From NCBI RefSeq assembly GCF_004320525.1, contig NZ_SIHX01000005.1, forward strand, positions 62,001 through 126,000: DNA of 64,000 nt, read 5' to 3'. Shown piece by piece: positions 42,583 through 50,907 of this stretch (position 1 is its first letter; every line of letters begins with the position of its first letter). A program made the position numbers and the translations under genes. The notes under the pieces are model-generated. The model was not told the origin of the DNA and did not search any database. It saw nothing but the letters and a program-made list of their open reading frames with translations. This stretch comes from Arthrobacter sp. S39. Its GTDB lineage: Bacteria > Actinomycetota > Actinomycetes > Actinomycetales > Micrococcaceae.

Positions 42583-43560
42583 TTAGCGCAGCAGTGTGTT
42601 AACCAGCCGGGCGGCCACCCGTGCTGTCCGGCCGTCAATGTCGAATGCGGGGTTCAGTTCGGCCACGTCCAGATGCAGGAGCTTCCCGCTGTCCGCCGCC
42701 TGCCGGCACACCGCACTGATCACCGGCAAGGGCACTCCGTAGGCGGCGGGCGCGCTCACGCCGGGAGCCGCGGACGCCGGCAGCACGTCCAGGTCGATGG
42801 TCAGGTACAGCACGTCCACGCTGTCCAGGAACTGCGCAACAAACGCCTGGGCGCCCTCGGCGGTGCAGTCCTCATCCAGCAGGTACTGGACACCCAGCCG
42901 TTCTGCCGTGTCGAAGAGTGCCCGGGTGTTGTTCGGCTCGGAAATCCCGACGACGGCGTATCGGAAGTCGCGCCCCGCGGCAGCTTCCGCCTGGGCCATC
43001 TGGAGGAACGGCGTGCCGGAGCTGGGGCGCGGCTCGTCGCGGAGGTCGAAGTGGGCGTCCAGGTTCAGGATGCCCAGCCGCAGGCCGCTGCGCACGGCCT
43101 CGGAACCGGCAACCCCCAGGTAGCTTGCGTAGGCGGTCTCGTGTCCGCCGCCCAGCACCACGGTGAGCCTGCCGGCGTCGATCATGGCAGCAATGGCCTG
43201 CCCGGCACGGCCCTGCCCGGCCTCCATGGCGCCGTCCGAAACGACGACGTCGCCGGCATCCGACACGGAACGGTGCAGGTGGAAGGCCAGCGGGCCCAGG
43301 GCGGCTCGGATCGCCGCGGGCGCAAGGGCAGCGCCGGTCCGTCCCTTGTTACGGCGCACGCCTTCGTCGCTGGCGAACCCGAGGACGACGGCGGGGCGGG
43401 CCGGGGCGTCAGTCCCGGAACCGGACGGCGTGGTGGCGGACTGGCCCGGGGCGTAGGGCGAAACGGCCTGCCACCAGCGCCGGTGTTCGCCGCCGTCGCC
43501 GTCGAACCGGCCCGTCCAGGGCTGCGGGGGGACATCAACGGTGAGTGCGGGGAGGACCAT
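42583..43560 (-). CDS. hutG: formimidoylglutamase-like arginase-family enzyme
   Basis: A 325-residue ureohydrolase-fold protein. Two-metal Mn-binding residues are in GGGHETAYASYLG, LGILNLDAHFDLRDE and LTIDLDVLPASAAPGVSAPA, the usual positions for arginase, agmatinase and formiminoglutamase. The start is Pro/Trp-rich (VPPQPWTGRFDGDGGEHRRW), a stretch typical of HutG, which cleaves N-formimino-L-glutamate to formamide and glutamate. The hut genes are about 7 kb away in this window; that neighbourhood plus the PWTGR N-terminus favours hutG over agmatinase. The gene converges on the response regulator; stops are 8 bp apart. Confidence in family is high, in the substrate moderate. Confidence 0.85.
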   Translation of the reverse strand: MVLPALTVDVPPQPWTGRFDGDGGEHRRWWQAVSPYAPGQSATTPSGSGTDAPARPAVVLGFASDEGVRRNKGRTGAALAPAAIRAALGPLAFHLHRSVSDAGDVVVSDGAMEAGQGRAGQAIAAMIDAGRLTVVLGGGHETAYASYLGVAGSEAVRSGLRLGILNLDAHFDLRDEPRPSSGTPFLQMAQAEAAAGRDFRYAVVGISEPNNTRALFDTAERLGVQYLLDEDCTAEGAQAFVAQFLDSVDVLYLTIDLDVLPASAAPGVSAPAAYGVPLPVISAVCRQAADSGKLLHLDVAELNPAFDIDGRTARVAARLVNTLLR

Positions 43561-43669
43561 GATTCAAGCTCACCGCATGCCTGCACCGAAAGCGAGCCGG
43601 ACCGCCGTCGTGATGTCTGTAATTCCGGAATTCACGCGGGCCGGTGCGCCCCGGCCGCGCCGAAGGAGG

Positions 43670-45112
43670 TTACATTCCCAGCGCGGCCTCGATCGGACCC
43701 ACGGCGAAGAACAGCAGGAACGCGCCGGCCACGGCCCACATCAGCGGATGGACATCCTTCACCCGGCCCTGGACCGTGCGGATCAGGACGTAGCCGATGA
43801 AGCCGGCACCCAGGCCGTTGGCGATCGAGTACGTGAACGGCATCAGCGTGAACGTCAGGAAGGCCGGTATCGCGATGCCCCAGTCCTGCCAGTCGATCTT
43901 TCCCACCTGGGACACCATCATGAAGCCGACAACCACCAGCGCGGGAGCCACGGCTTCGAACGGCACCAGGTTGATCAGAGGCGTGAAGAACATCGCCACC
44001 AGGAACAGCAGGCCGGTGACGATCGACGCAATGCCGGTCCGGGCGCCTTCGCCGATGCCGGCGCCGGCCTCGACAAAGATCTGGTTCGAGGACACCGAGG
44101 CGCCGCCGCCCACAATGGCGCCCAGGGCGTCCACCTGCAGCACGCGGTCGACGTCGGGAATGTTGCCGTGCTCGTCCACGGTTCCTGCCTCGTTGGCCAG
44201 GCCGACCATGGTGCCCATCGCGTCGAAGAAGATGCTGAGCAGGATGACAAAGGCCAGCAGGGTGGCGGCCACGAAGCCCAGGTGCTCAAATGCGCCGAAG
44301 GGGTTGGCTTTGCCGATCAGGGAAAGGTCAGGTGCTGCCCAGCCGGAGAAGGCGGGGGCTACCAGGGACCAGCCCTGCGGATTGAACGGCTTGTCCGGGG
44401 CGACGCTGGGGCCGATGTGCAGCGTGACTTCCAGGATCACGGCGATGACGGTGGACGTGACGATGCCGATCAGGATGGCGCCCTTCACCTTCCGCACTAC
44501 CAGGGCGATGGTCAGGACCAGGCCGAACACAAACACTGCTGTGGGCCAGCCCAGGAGCTTGCCGTCGAAGCCCAGGCCCACGGGCACGGTGGTTCCGGCG
44601 ACATCGGGGATACGGCGGACAAAGCCGGCATTCACCAGGCCGATCAGCGCGATGAACAGCCCGATGCCCACCACGATGGCGGTTTTCAGGTCCTCCGGAA
44701 CGGCCTTGAACACGGCGGTCCGGAACCCGGTGAGGACCAGGATCAGCATGGTGACGCCGGAAAGCACCACCAGGCCCATCATGTCCGGCCAGGTCAGGCC
44801 CGGGTTGGTGGCCACAGTGACGGCCACGAAGGCGTTGACGCCCAGGCCTGTGGCCAGTGCGAAGGGGTGCCTGGCCCAGGCGCCCATCAGGATGGTGAGG
44901 ATGCCGGCCACAAAGGCGGTCACCGCAGCAACAGCGGGGAACCCCAAGGAGTTGCCGCTGGAGTCGGGGCCGGAAAGGATCAGCGGGTTCAGCACCACGA
45001 TGTAGCTCATGGCGAAGAAGGTCGCGAACCCGCCGCGGATCTCGCGGGAGAAGTTGGACCCCCGCTCGGTGATCTTGAAGTACCGGTCCAGTGCAGAGCC
45101 TTGCTTAAGCAT
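43670..45112 (-). CDS. NCS2 family purine permease
   Basis: A 480-residue, 12-14 helix permease of the AzgA-like NCS2 group for adenine, guanine or hypoxanthine. Family markers are GGFATFFAMSYIVVLNPLIL, then LATGLGVNAFVAVTVATNPG and LADAMGT-like FFDAMGTMVGLANEAGTVDE. GGGASVSSNQIFVEAGAGIG follows, the substrate-binding helix 10 region. The N-terminus RYFKITERGSNFSREIRGG is typical. ATG 45112 is the family start. It is transcribed in the same direction as hutG, 109 bp upstream, but purine transport is not clearly linked to histidine use. Exact purine specificity is not certain. Confidence 0.9.
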   Translation of the reverse strand: MLKQGSALDRYFKITERGSNFSREIRGGFATFFAMSYIVVLNPLILSGPDSSGNSLGFPAVAAVTAFVAGILTILMGAWARHPFALATGLGVNAFVAVTVATNPGLTWPDMMGLVVLSGVTMLILVLTGFRTAVFKAVPEDLKTAIVVGIGLFIALIGLVNAGFVRRIPDVAGTTVPVGLGFDGKLLGWPTAVFVFGLVLTIALVVRKVKGAILIGIVTSTVIAVILEVTLHIGPSVAPDKPFNPQGWSLVAPAFSGWAAPDLSLIGKANPFGAFEHLGFVAATLLAFVILLSIFFDAMGTMVGLANEAGTVDEHGNIPDVDRVLQVDALGAIVGGGASVSSNQIFVEAGAGIGEGARTGIASIVTGLLFLVAMFFTPLINLVPFEAVAPALVVVGFMMVSQVGKIDWQDWGIAIPAFLTFTLMPFTYSIANGLGAGFIGYVLIRTVQGRVKDVHPLMWAVAGAFLLFFAVGPIEAALGM

Positions 45113-45224
45113 TGAGTCCTCCGGGGAGTCTGTGGGGATAGTTGAATCCTATGGGCCCTCCGGGCGGCGGCCCGGCAAATTCGCCTAGTCTGTAAGGAAG
45201 CCAACACAAGGGAGCAGTCCACGC

Positions 45225-45842
45225 ATGCGTTCCATCCGCCGCCAGTTGCTGAGCGCTGTGCTCGGTTCGTTCGTTCTCGCCGCCGCCATGCTGGGCCTGG
45301 CCGGTCCGGCCTCTGCACACGACGCCGCAGAATCCAGCAGCCCCGCCCAGGGTGCCACGGTCGCCACACCGCCGGAAAAAGTTTCGGTCACCTTCAGCAA
45401 CAAGCCCCTGGGTATCGGCTCGCAGTTCTCCGTGAAGGATGCAACGGGCACTGAATGGGCCGATGGCGCCGTCGAAATCGTCGATAACGTGGCATCCCAG
45501 AAACTCAAGGGCGGCGCACCGGCCGGCGTGTACACGGTCAGCTGGCGGGTGGTCAGTTCGGATTCCCACCCCATTGAGGGGACGTTCGGGTTCACGGCCA
45601 CAGCGGCGGCTGCCGGCGCGGCACCTGCTACGGGTTCGACGTCGGCCGCTGCCGTCCCGGGGATGGGCACCGCGCAGCCGGGCAGCACCGCGACCCCTGC
45701 GCCGGTCCGGGACGCATCCCAGCCGTTCCCGTGGAGCCTGGTGGTGTTCGCAGCAGTGGCCGTGGGGCTCCTCGTGGCCATCGGTGTCCTCGCCAGGCGG
45801 CGCCTTGGTGCGGGCGGCGACGAAGACGAACGCGCCGCATAG
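45225..45842 (+). CDS. CopC-type copper resistance protein
   Basis: A 205-residue secreted copper-binding protein. The signal peptide ends at ASA31, leaving His32 as the new N-terminus (HDAAESSSPAQG), exactly the N-terminal His ligand of CopC Cu(II) sites. The core contains VSVTFSNKPLGIGSQFSVKD and GVYTVSWRVVSSDSHPIEGT, with the Asp-Ser-His segment forming the rest of the Cu(II) site. A Pro/Thr/Ala-rich linker leads to one C-terminal membrane helix (WSLVVFAAVAVGLLVAIGVL) and a positively charged tail, so it is anchored. A Met-rich Cu(I) site is absent. There is no CopD next to it. Periplasmic-side copper handling is expected. Confidence 0.9.
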   Translation: MRSIRRQLLSAVLGSFVLAAAMLGLAGPASAHDAAESSSPAQGATVATPPEKVSVTFSNKPLGIGSQFSVKDATGTEWADGAVEIVDNVASQKLKGGAPAGVYTVSWRVVSSDSHPIEGTFGFTATAAAAGAAPATGSTSAAAVPGMGTAQPGSTATPAPVRDASQPFPWSLVVFAAVAVGLLVAIGVLARRRLGAGGDEDERAA

Positions 45843-45899
45843 TCCGGTAAAGCCAACCCTGCGCACGCCCCCGGGTCCTGCAGGTCCCTGTGGGGCCGG

Positions 45900-46580
45900 T
45901 TAAGCGGGCAAGACGGCGGCGAAACTGCCGGTCATGATGGTCGGGGCGTTCTCCGGGTGGACTTTCGCCGAGATCGCCTGTCCCACGGTTTTGGCCTGGC
46001 GCAGCACTTCCTTCGGCGATGGCGTGATCAGGTCGCCCACCCCCACCAGGTAGATGCCGATGGCCCGCATCGCGGCCACCAGGTTGCGGCCCACGGTGAT
46101 GCCGAAATCGCTCAGCATGCGGCGCAGCTGGCTGTGCGCGCAGCGGGTGAGGACAATGTGGTCGGCCAGCAGGATGCCGGTGGGCGTGTGCACCTCCCAC
46201 TGGTGGGAGGAAGCCCCTTCAGCGCTGGACCCGTCGGCCGTGGACCCGTCGGCCGCGGGCCCGGGTACGGGCCGGACCATGGTCAGCTGGACGGCGCGGG
46301 TGGTGTTGCGGACGTCCACCTGGTGGCTGGCCGCATAGTTGCGCAGGTGGCGGAGGATTTCATTGCGCTCCCGCAGCGAAACGGAGTCGGCGGCATCGCA
46401 GCGCTGCAGTGAAGCGGTATTTGCCGGCTGGCCCGCGCCCAGGATATCGAGTCCGTCCACCACGATGGAGTGCACGCCCCTGCGCCGCAGCTCGGCGGCC
46501 ACGGCCAGGCCCGAGAGGCCCGTGCCGATAATCACCGTGGTGGTCTGTTCGGTCCCGCCAGTCATAGGCATGCTTGACAC
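45900..46580 (-). CDS. compact FAD/NAD(P)-binding flavoprotein
   Basis: A 226-residue flavoprotein of the flavin monooxygenase/thioredoxin reductase fold. It starts TVIIGTGLSGLAVAAELRRR, with GxGxxG at residues 14-19, followed by VVDGLDILGAGQPANTASLQ. A second short conserved block is IYLVGVGDLITPSPKEVLRQ near the end. It is much shorter than full two-domain enzymes (about 330-450 residues); the NADPH domain is reduced. GTG 46580 is chosen because GGAGG lies 8 bases before it; ATG 46571 is possible. Function unknown: a truncated or specialised oxidoreductase. It converges on the CopC gene. Confidence 0.65.
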   Translation of the reverse strand: MSSMPMTGGTEQTTTVIIGTGLSGLAVAAELRRRGVHSIVVDGLDILGAGQPANTASLQRCDAADSVSLRERNEILRHLRNYAASHQVDVRNTTRAVQLTMVRPVPGPAADGSTADGSSAEGASSHQWEVHTPTGILLADHIVLTRCAHSQLRRMLSDFGITVGRNLVAAMRAIGIYLVGVGDLITPSPKEVLRQAKTVGQAISAKVHPENAPTIMTGSFAAVLPA

Positions 46581-46988
46581 TACAGTTTCCTCCTTCGAAG
46601 GTGTGGGCAAACGCAGGCATCCTCGCCGTGCTCTCGCTCCGTTACCCCCAAAGTCCGGTCGCAATAGCTGGCCCGGGATGTTCTGACACAGAGCATCGGC
46701 GGACCAGCAGTGCCTCGAAGACTACAGAACAAAAACGTCCATGGATAGCCCAACCGCAAACATTCTTCCCGCGTTGAATGCGCTTTCCGCCGGCAGCGAA
46801 ACCGGGTGTGGATAACCTCGGGTTGCGCCCCTGCGCATGCTTGCTAAGAACCTGTGGAACGAGAATAGTGAGAAGTGGACGCGGGCTTTGATGATCCGGT
46901 GCGTGGCCTGTCCGGCGAGTGCACTGGGAATGGCCTGCTTCTGGCAGAATAGCCGCAACATCAGGCAGTATCGCGAGGAGGCGGCCCA
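46581..46988. other. 408-bp spacer before tandem universal stress gene
   Basis: No frame in this stretch looks like real protein. It contains the promoter region of the universal stress gene and of the divergent flavoprotein. I see no clear palindrome or motif. A GGAGG before 46989 is the ribosome-binding site of the next gene. Confidence 0.6.
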
Positions 46989-48026
46989 ATGGGCGCACAT
47001 GAGATGCATCCGGACCCGGCACGGGATGGCGGCGACAGTTCCACCGCCCCGCTGGGGATCGTGGTGGGCGTCGACGGATCGGATCACGGCCAGTGTGCCC
47101 TTGTCTGGGCGGCCCGCGAGGCTGAGCGCCGACGCCGTCCGCTGCACATCGTCACCGCATACTCCGTGCCGATCTTTGCCGCCTCCGGGCTCGACGGCGG
47201 CTACGCCACCGTGGATGACTCGGTGATCCGCGAGGGGGCCGAGGCCATCGTCAAGCAGGCGTTGGACAAGGTGTCCGGCTACACCATCGACGTGGATGCC
47301 TCCGTTGAGAACGGTGACGCCGCCGGTGTGCTCCTGGAGATGTCCGAGTCGGCCGAGCTGCTGGTGTTCGGCACCCGCGGGCGTGGCGGCTTTGTGGGCC
47401 GCCTCCTCGGGTCTGTGAGCAGCGCGCTTCCGGCCCACGCCAAGTGCCCCACTGTGACGGTTCCGCTGATTTGCTCCGACCGGCTGGGCGAGACCACCGA
47501 GGACAAACGGATCAAGGCCGAACAGGCGAGGTCCGGCCACCAGCCCGTGGAGAACGTTGTGGTGGTGGGCGTGGACGGTTCCGAGCAGGCACGCGTCGCT
47601 GTCCTGGAGGCCGCCTCCCAGGCCGAACGCCTCGGGGCAACATTGCGTGTGGTCTGCGCTGTGCCCCAGTACAGCGGCTCCCTCGCCTGGGTTCCGGCGC
47701 CGATGGACCGCAAAGCCCTCTTCGCCGACATCCGGGTCCAGCTCGATGCCGGGATGGCCTGGCTCAAGAGCCACTACCCGCATCTGCCGGTGGAATCCGA
47801 GCTGAAGGACGGCTCGCCCGTGGACGTGCTCGTGGAGTCCAGCCGGCACGTGGAACTGATCGTGGTGGGCACCCGCGGACGCGGCGGCTTCACCGGGATG
47901 CTGCTCGGCTCAACGTCCGACGGCGTCCTGCACCACGCGAAGGGACCTGTCCTTGTTGTGCCGGACCGGGAGGATCCGCGGCTGGCGGACCGGGCAAGCT
48001 TCGGCCCCATCCTCGGGGCAGCCTGA
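46989..48026 (+). CDS. tandem-domain universal stress protein
   Basis: A 345-residue protein with two USP domains. Domain 1, about residues 22-155, starts LGIVVGVDGSDHGQCALVWA and ends with LLVFGTRGRGGFVGRLLGSV. Domain 2, about residues 187-330, starts VVVVGVDGSEQARVAVLEAA and ends with LIVVGTRGRGGFTGMLLGST. Both match the G-2x-G-9x-G-(S/T) nucleotide motif, so ATP binding is expected. Tandem USPs in actinobacteria act in dormancy, hypoxia and redox stress. GGAGG precedes ATG 46989. The next gene on the strand, a PEP synthase-like enzyme, follows 93 bp later. Confidence 0.9.
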   Translation: MGAHEMHPDPARDGGDSSTAPLGIVVGVDGSDHGQCALVWAAREAERRRRPLHIVTAYSVPIFAASGLDGGYATVDDSVIREGAEAIVKQALDKVSGYTIDVDASVENGDAAGVLLEMSESAELLVFGTRGRGGFVGRLLGSVSSALPAHAKCPTVTVPLICSDRLGETTEDKRIKAEQARSGHQPVENVVVVGVDGSEQARVAVLEAASQAERLGATLRVVCAVPQYSGSLAWVPAPMDRKALFADIRVQLDAGMAWLKSHYPHLPVESELKDGSPVDVLVESSRHVELIVVGTRGRGGFTGMLLGSTSDGVLHHAKGPVLVVPDREDPRLADRASFGPILGAA

Positions 48027-48119
48027 GGCTCCTGGCATTTCCTGTCTGACGTCACTGCCTGCAGTCTCCCTCCCAAGTCCCCGTTTCAGCCGCAGGCCTC
48101 ATGATCAGGAGGCATGGAA

Positions 48120-50819
48120 ATGCCAGACACCGTTGGCCCGGTCCTGGGACTGGAGCATGTCCGCGCCGGCATGGTGCAGCTCGTGGGCGGCAAGGCCGCG
48201 AACCTGGGTGAGCTGCTCGCCGCCGGGCTGCCCGTACCCGAGGGCTTCTGCCTCACCACCGACGCCTATCTTCAGGCCACCGACAGGGAGGGCAGCCTCG
48301 CCGAAATCCATCAGGCGCTGACTGCCACGGCCGCGGGCGACTTGCCTGCCCTCGCAGGGTTGGCGGGACAGGCACGGGACCTGGTCCGTGGCACGCCGGT
48401 TCCAGCCGGCATAGCCGCCGCCATCGGGCAGGCCTATGCCGCCCTGGGCGCCGATGTGCCGGTAGCGGTCAGGTCATCGGCCACGGCCGAGGACCTTCCC
48501 TCCGCCAGTTTCGCCGGCCAGCAGGACACCTACCTGAACGTGGTGGGGACCGCCGCCGTCGTGGAAGCCGTCCGGAACTGCTGGGCTTCGCTCTGGACGG
48601 ACCGTGCCGTCAGCTACCGCGCGGAGCTGGGGATCGACGCCTCCACGGTGGCGCTGGCCGTTGTGGTCCAGCGGATGGTGGACGCCGTGACGGCCGGGGT
48701 GATGTTCACCGCGAACCCGCTGACAGGCCGCCGGCGGCAGGCGGTCATAGATGCCAGTCCCGGGCTGGGCGAAGCCGTGGTTTCCGGCTCCGTCAACCCG
48801 GACCACTTTGTGGTGGACCCCGACACGGGGCGGGTCATTGAGACTCGGCTCGGGGACAAACGCCTGGTGGTGCGGCCGTTGCCGGGTGGCGGAACCGAAA
48901 CCCTGGACGTGCCCGACGCCGGATCGGCTGCCTGCCTGACGGACGGCCAGGCAGCCGAGCTTGCCCGGCTGGGCCTGCGCGTCGAGCGGCATTTCGGCTC
49001 GCCCCAGGACACCGAATGGGCCATCGATGCTGATGGCCGGCTGTGGCTGACACAGTCCCGCCCCATCACCACCCTGTATCCGCTGCCGGAGACCAAACCG
49101 GCCCGGGAAGGCACAAGGGTCTACCTGTGCTTCAGCCTCGCCCAGGGCCTCACCCGCCCGATCACACCGATGGGGCTGGCCGCGTTCAAACTCATAGGCT
49201 CCTCCGTGGCGCGGGCTGCCCGCTTTGACGTGCCGGAGCCCCGGAACGGCCCGTCACCGTTTGCGGAAATCGGGCAGCGCATTTACTTCGACCTGACCAC
49301 AGTGGCCCGAAGCACCATTGGGCGTCGGATCGTTCCCCGCGTGTTTGACGTGATGGAGGCACGCTCCGCCACGGTCCTGAGGCGGGTCTTCGAGGATCCC
49401 AGGTTTTCGGTGACGAACAGGACCCCCGTCGGCCTGCTGCGGCACGTGGTTCCGGCGGCGGTACATGCCAGGGCACCTGAGACGCTTCTCCGCGCCCTGT
49501 TCAGGCCGGAAGCGGCGCTGCGGCGGGTGAACCGGTTTGCGCGGGACTTCGGGAAGTCCTTGGAGCTCGGGCCCGGCGCCACGCCGGCCGAGCGCCTCGA
49601 CCACGCCGAATTTCTCCTGGGCAACCGCCTCTTCTCGATCGTGCCCGCCGTCCTTCCCCTCCCGGCGCTGGGATTCGGCATGCTGGCGCTCGCAGGGAAA
49701 CTGCTGGGCGGCAAGAACCGCTGGGACGATCTTCAGCACGTGCTGCGCGGGCTGCCGAACAACGTGACCACGGAGATGGACCTGGAGCTGTGGCGGCTCG
49801 CCACGGTAATCCGGGACGACGGCGGATCGTCCAATGCGGTCAGGAACCAGGCACCGGCCGCGCTGGCCCGGCAATTCAAAGCCGGGGAACTGCCGGCAGT
49901 GCTGCAGGCCGGCCTGGCCCGCTTTATGGACAGGTACGGCCACCGGGCCGTGGCGGAAATCGACGTGGGCATGCCGCGCTGGTCCGATGATCCCACCCAT
50001 ATCCTGGGGGTGCTGGCCAACTACCTCCGGCTGGAGGACTCCAGGCTTGCTCCGGACGTGCAGTTCAGCACTGCCACCGAGCAGGCGGAGGAAACCGTGG
50101 TGCGCCTCGTGGCGGAAGCCCACCGCCGCGGCCGGGTCCGCGGCGCCCTGGTGCGGGCGGCGCTGCGGCGAGCCAGGCTCTTCGCCGGGCTGCGCGAAAT
50201 GCCCAAGTACCAGATCGTGGTGGGCCTCGCCGAGGTGCGCCGGCAGCTGCAGCACGTGGGAGCCGCGCTGGCCGCGGCCGGAAGCATCGCGGATCCGGAC
50301 GACATCTTCTTCCTCGACTTCAGCGACGCACGGCAGGGCCTCAATGGAACCACGCCCGCGGACCTGCGCAGCCTGGTTGACCGGCGGAGGGAAGCGTACG
50401 CCCGTGAGCTCGAACGCCGCCACGTGCCCCGGCTCCTCCTCTCGGACGGAACCGAACCCGAAGCGGTGCCATCCGGTTTCGCCGGCGCGGCACCCACGGT
50501 GCCAGGCACGCTCAGCGGCAGCCCGGCGTCGGCCGGCATTGTCAGCGCCGACGCGCGGGTCATCCTGGACCCGGTGGGGGCGCACCTGGAACCGGGGGAG
50601 ATCCTCGTGGCGCCGTCCACGGATCCCGGCTGGACACCCTTGTTCCTGACGGCGGGTGGCCTGGTCATGGAGATGGGCGGCCCAAATTCGCACGGTGCCG
50701 TGGTGGCGCGGGAGTACGGTATCCCGGCCGTGGTGGGCGTCCCGGACGCCACCGTCCTGCTGTCCAGCGGGCAACGAATCACGGTGGACGGCGCCGCCGG
50801 AACAGTGGTGCCCGGATAG
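48120..50819 (+). CDS. rifampicin phosphotransferase/PEP synthase-like enzyme
   Basis: An 899-residue, three-domain enzyme. Residues about 1-320 form the ATP-binding part (VGGKAANLGELLAAGLPVPE; AVRSSATAEDLPSASFAGQQ; MVDAVTAGVMFTANPLTGRR). Residues about 340-750 are a divergent helical middle region. The C-terminal swivel domain (about 780-899) carries the phosphohistidine His858 in MEMGGPNSHGAVVAREYGIP. This order, and a length near 870, is that of rifampicin phosphotransferase (RPH), which phosphorylates rifamycins with ATP and water; in PEP synthase a TIM barrel follows the swivel domain, which is absent here. The substrate is unproven, and related proteins are annotated as PEP/pyruvate-binding. 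AGGAGG is 7 bases before ATG 48120, which decides the start over 48114. Confidence 0.85.
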   Translation: MPDTVGPVLGLEHVRAGMVQLVGGKAANLGELLAAGLPVPEGFCLTTDAYLQATDREGSLAEIHQALTATAAGDLPALAGLAGQARDLVRGTPVPAGIAAAIGQAYAALGADVPVAVRSSATAEDLPSASFAGQQDTYLNVVGTAAVVEAVRNCWASLWTDRAVSYRAELGIDASTVALAVVVQRMVDAVTAGVMFTANPLTGRRRQAVIDASPGLGEAVVSGSVNPDHFVVDPDTGRVIETRLGDKRLVVRPLPGGGTETLDVPDAGSAACLTDGQAAELARLGLRVERHFGSPQDTEWAIDADGRLWLTQSRPITTLYPLPETKPAREGTRVYLCFSLAQGLTRPITPMGLAAFKLIGSSVARAARFDVPEPRNGPSPFAEIGQRIYFDLTTVARSTIGRRIVPRVFDVMEARSATVLRRVFEDPRFSVTNRTPVGLLRHVVPAAVHARAPETLLRALFRPEAALRRVNRFARDFGKSLELGPGATPAERLDHAEFLLGNRLFSIVPAVLPLPALGFGMLALAGKLLGGKNRWDDLQHVLRGLPNNVTTEMDLELWRLATVIRDDGGSSNAVRNQAPAALARQFKAGELPAVLQAGLARFMDRYGHRAVAEIDVGMPRWSDDPTHILGVLANYLRLEDSRLAPDVQFSTATEQAEETVVRLVAEAHRRGRVRGALVRAALRRARLFAGLREMPKYQIVVGLAEVRRQLQHVGAALAAAGSIADPDDIFFLDFSDARQGLNGTTPADLRSLVDRRREAYARELERRHVPRLLLSDGTEPEAVPSGFAGAAPTVPGTLSGSPASAGIVSADARVILDPVGAHLEPGEILVAPSTDPGWTPLFLTAGGLVMEMGGPNSHGAVVAREYGIPAVVGVPDATVLLSSGQRITVDGAAGTVVPG

Positions 50820-50907
50820 CTGGTCCGCCCCAAAGACGGGGTAGTGTACGGGGCCCCTCCCAGGCGTAACCTGAACCTATGGGCTCCAATGATGGAGTGT
50901 GGGTGGC

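Noticed and set aside
43541..45115. 524-codon plus-strand frame opposite the NCS2 permease
   Set aside because: Antisense shadow with Gln/His/Asp-rich composition; the permease on the minus strand is convincing.
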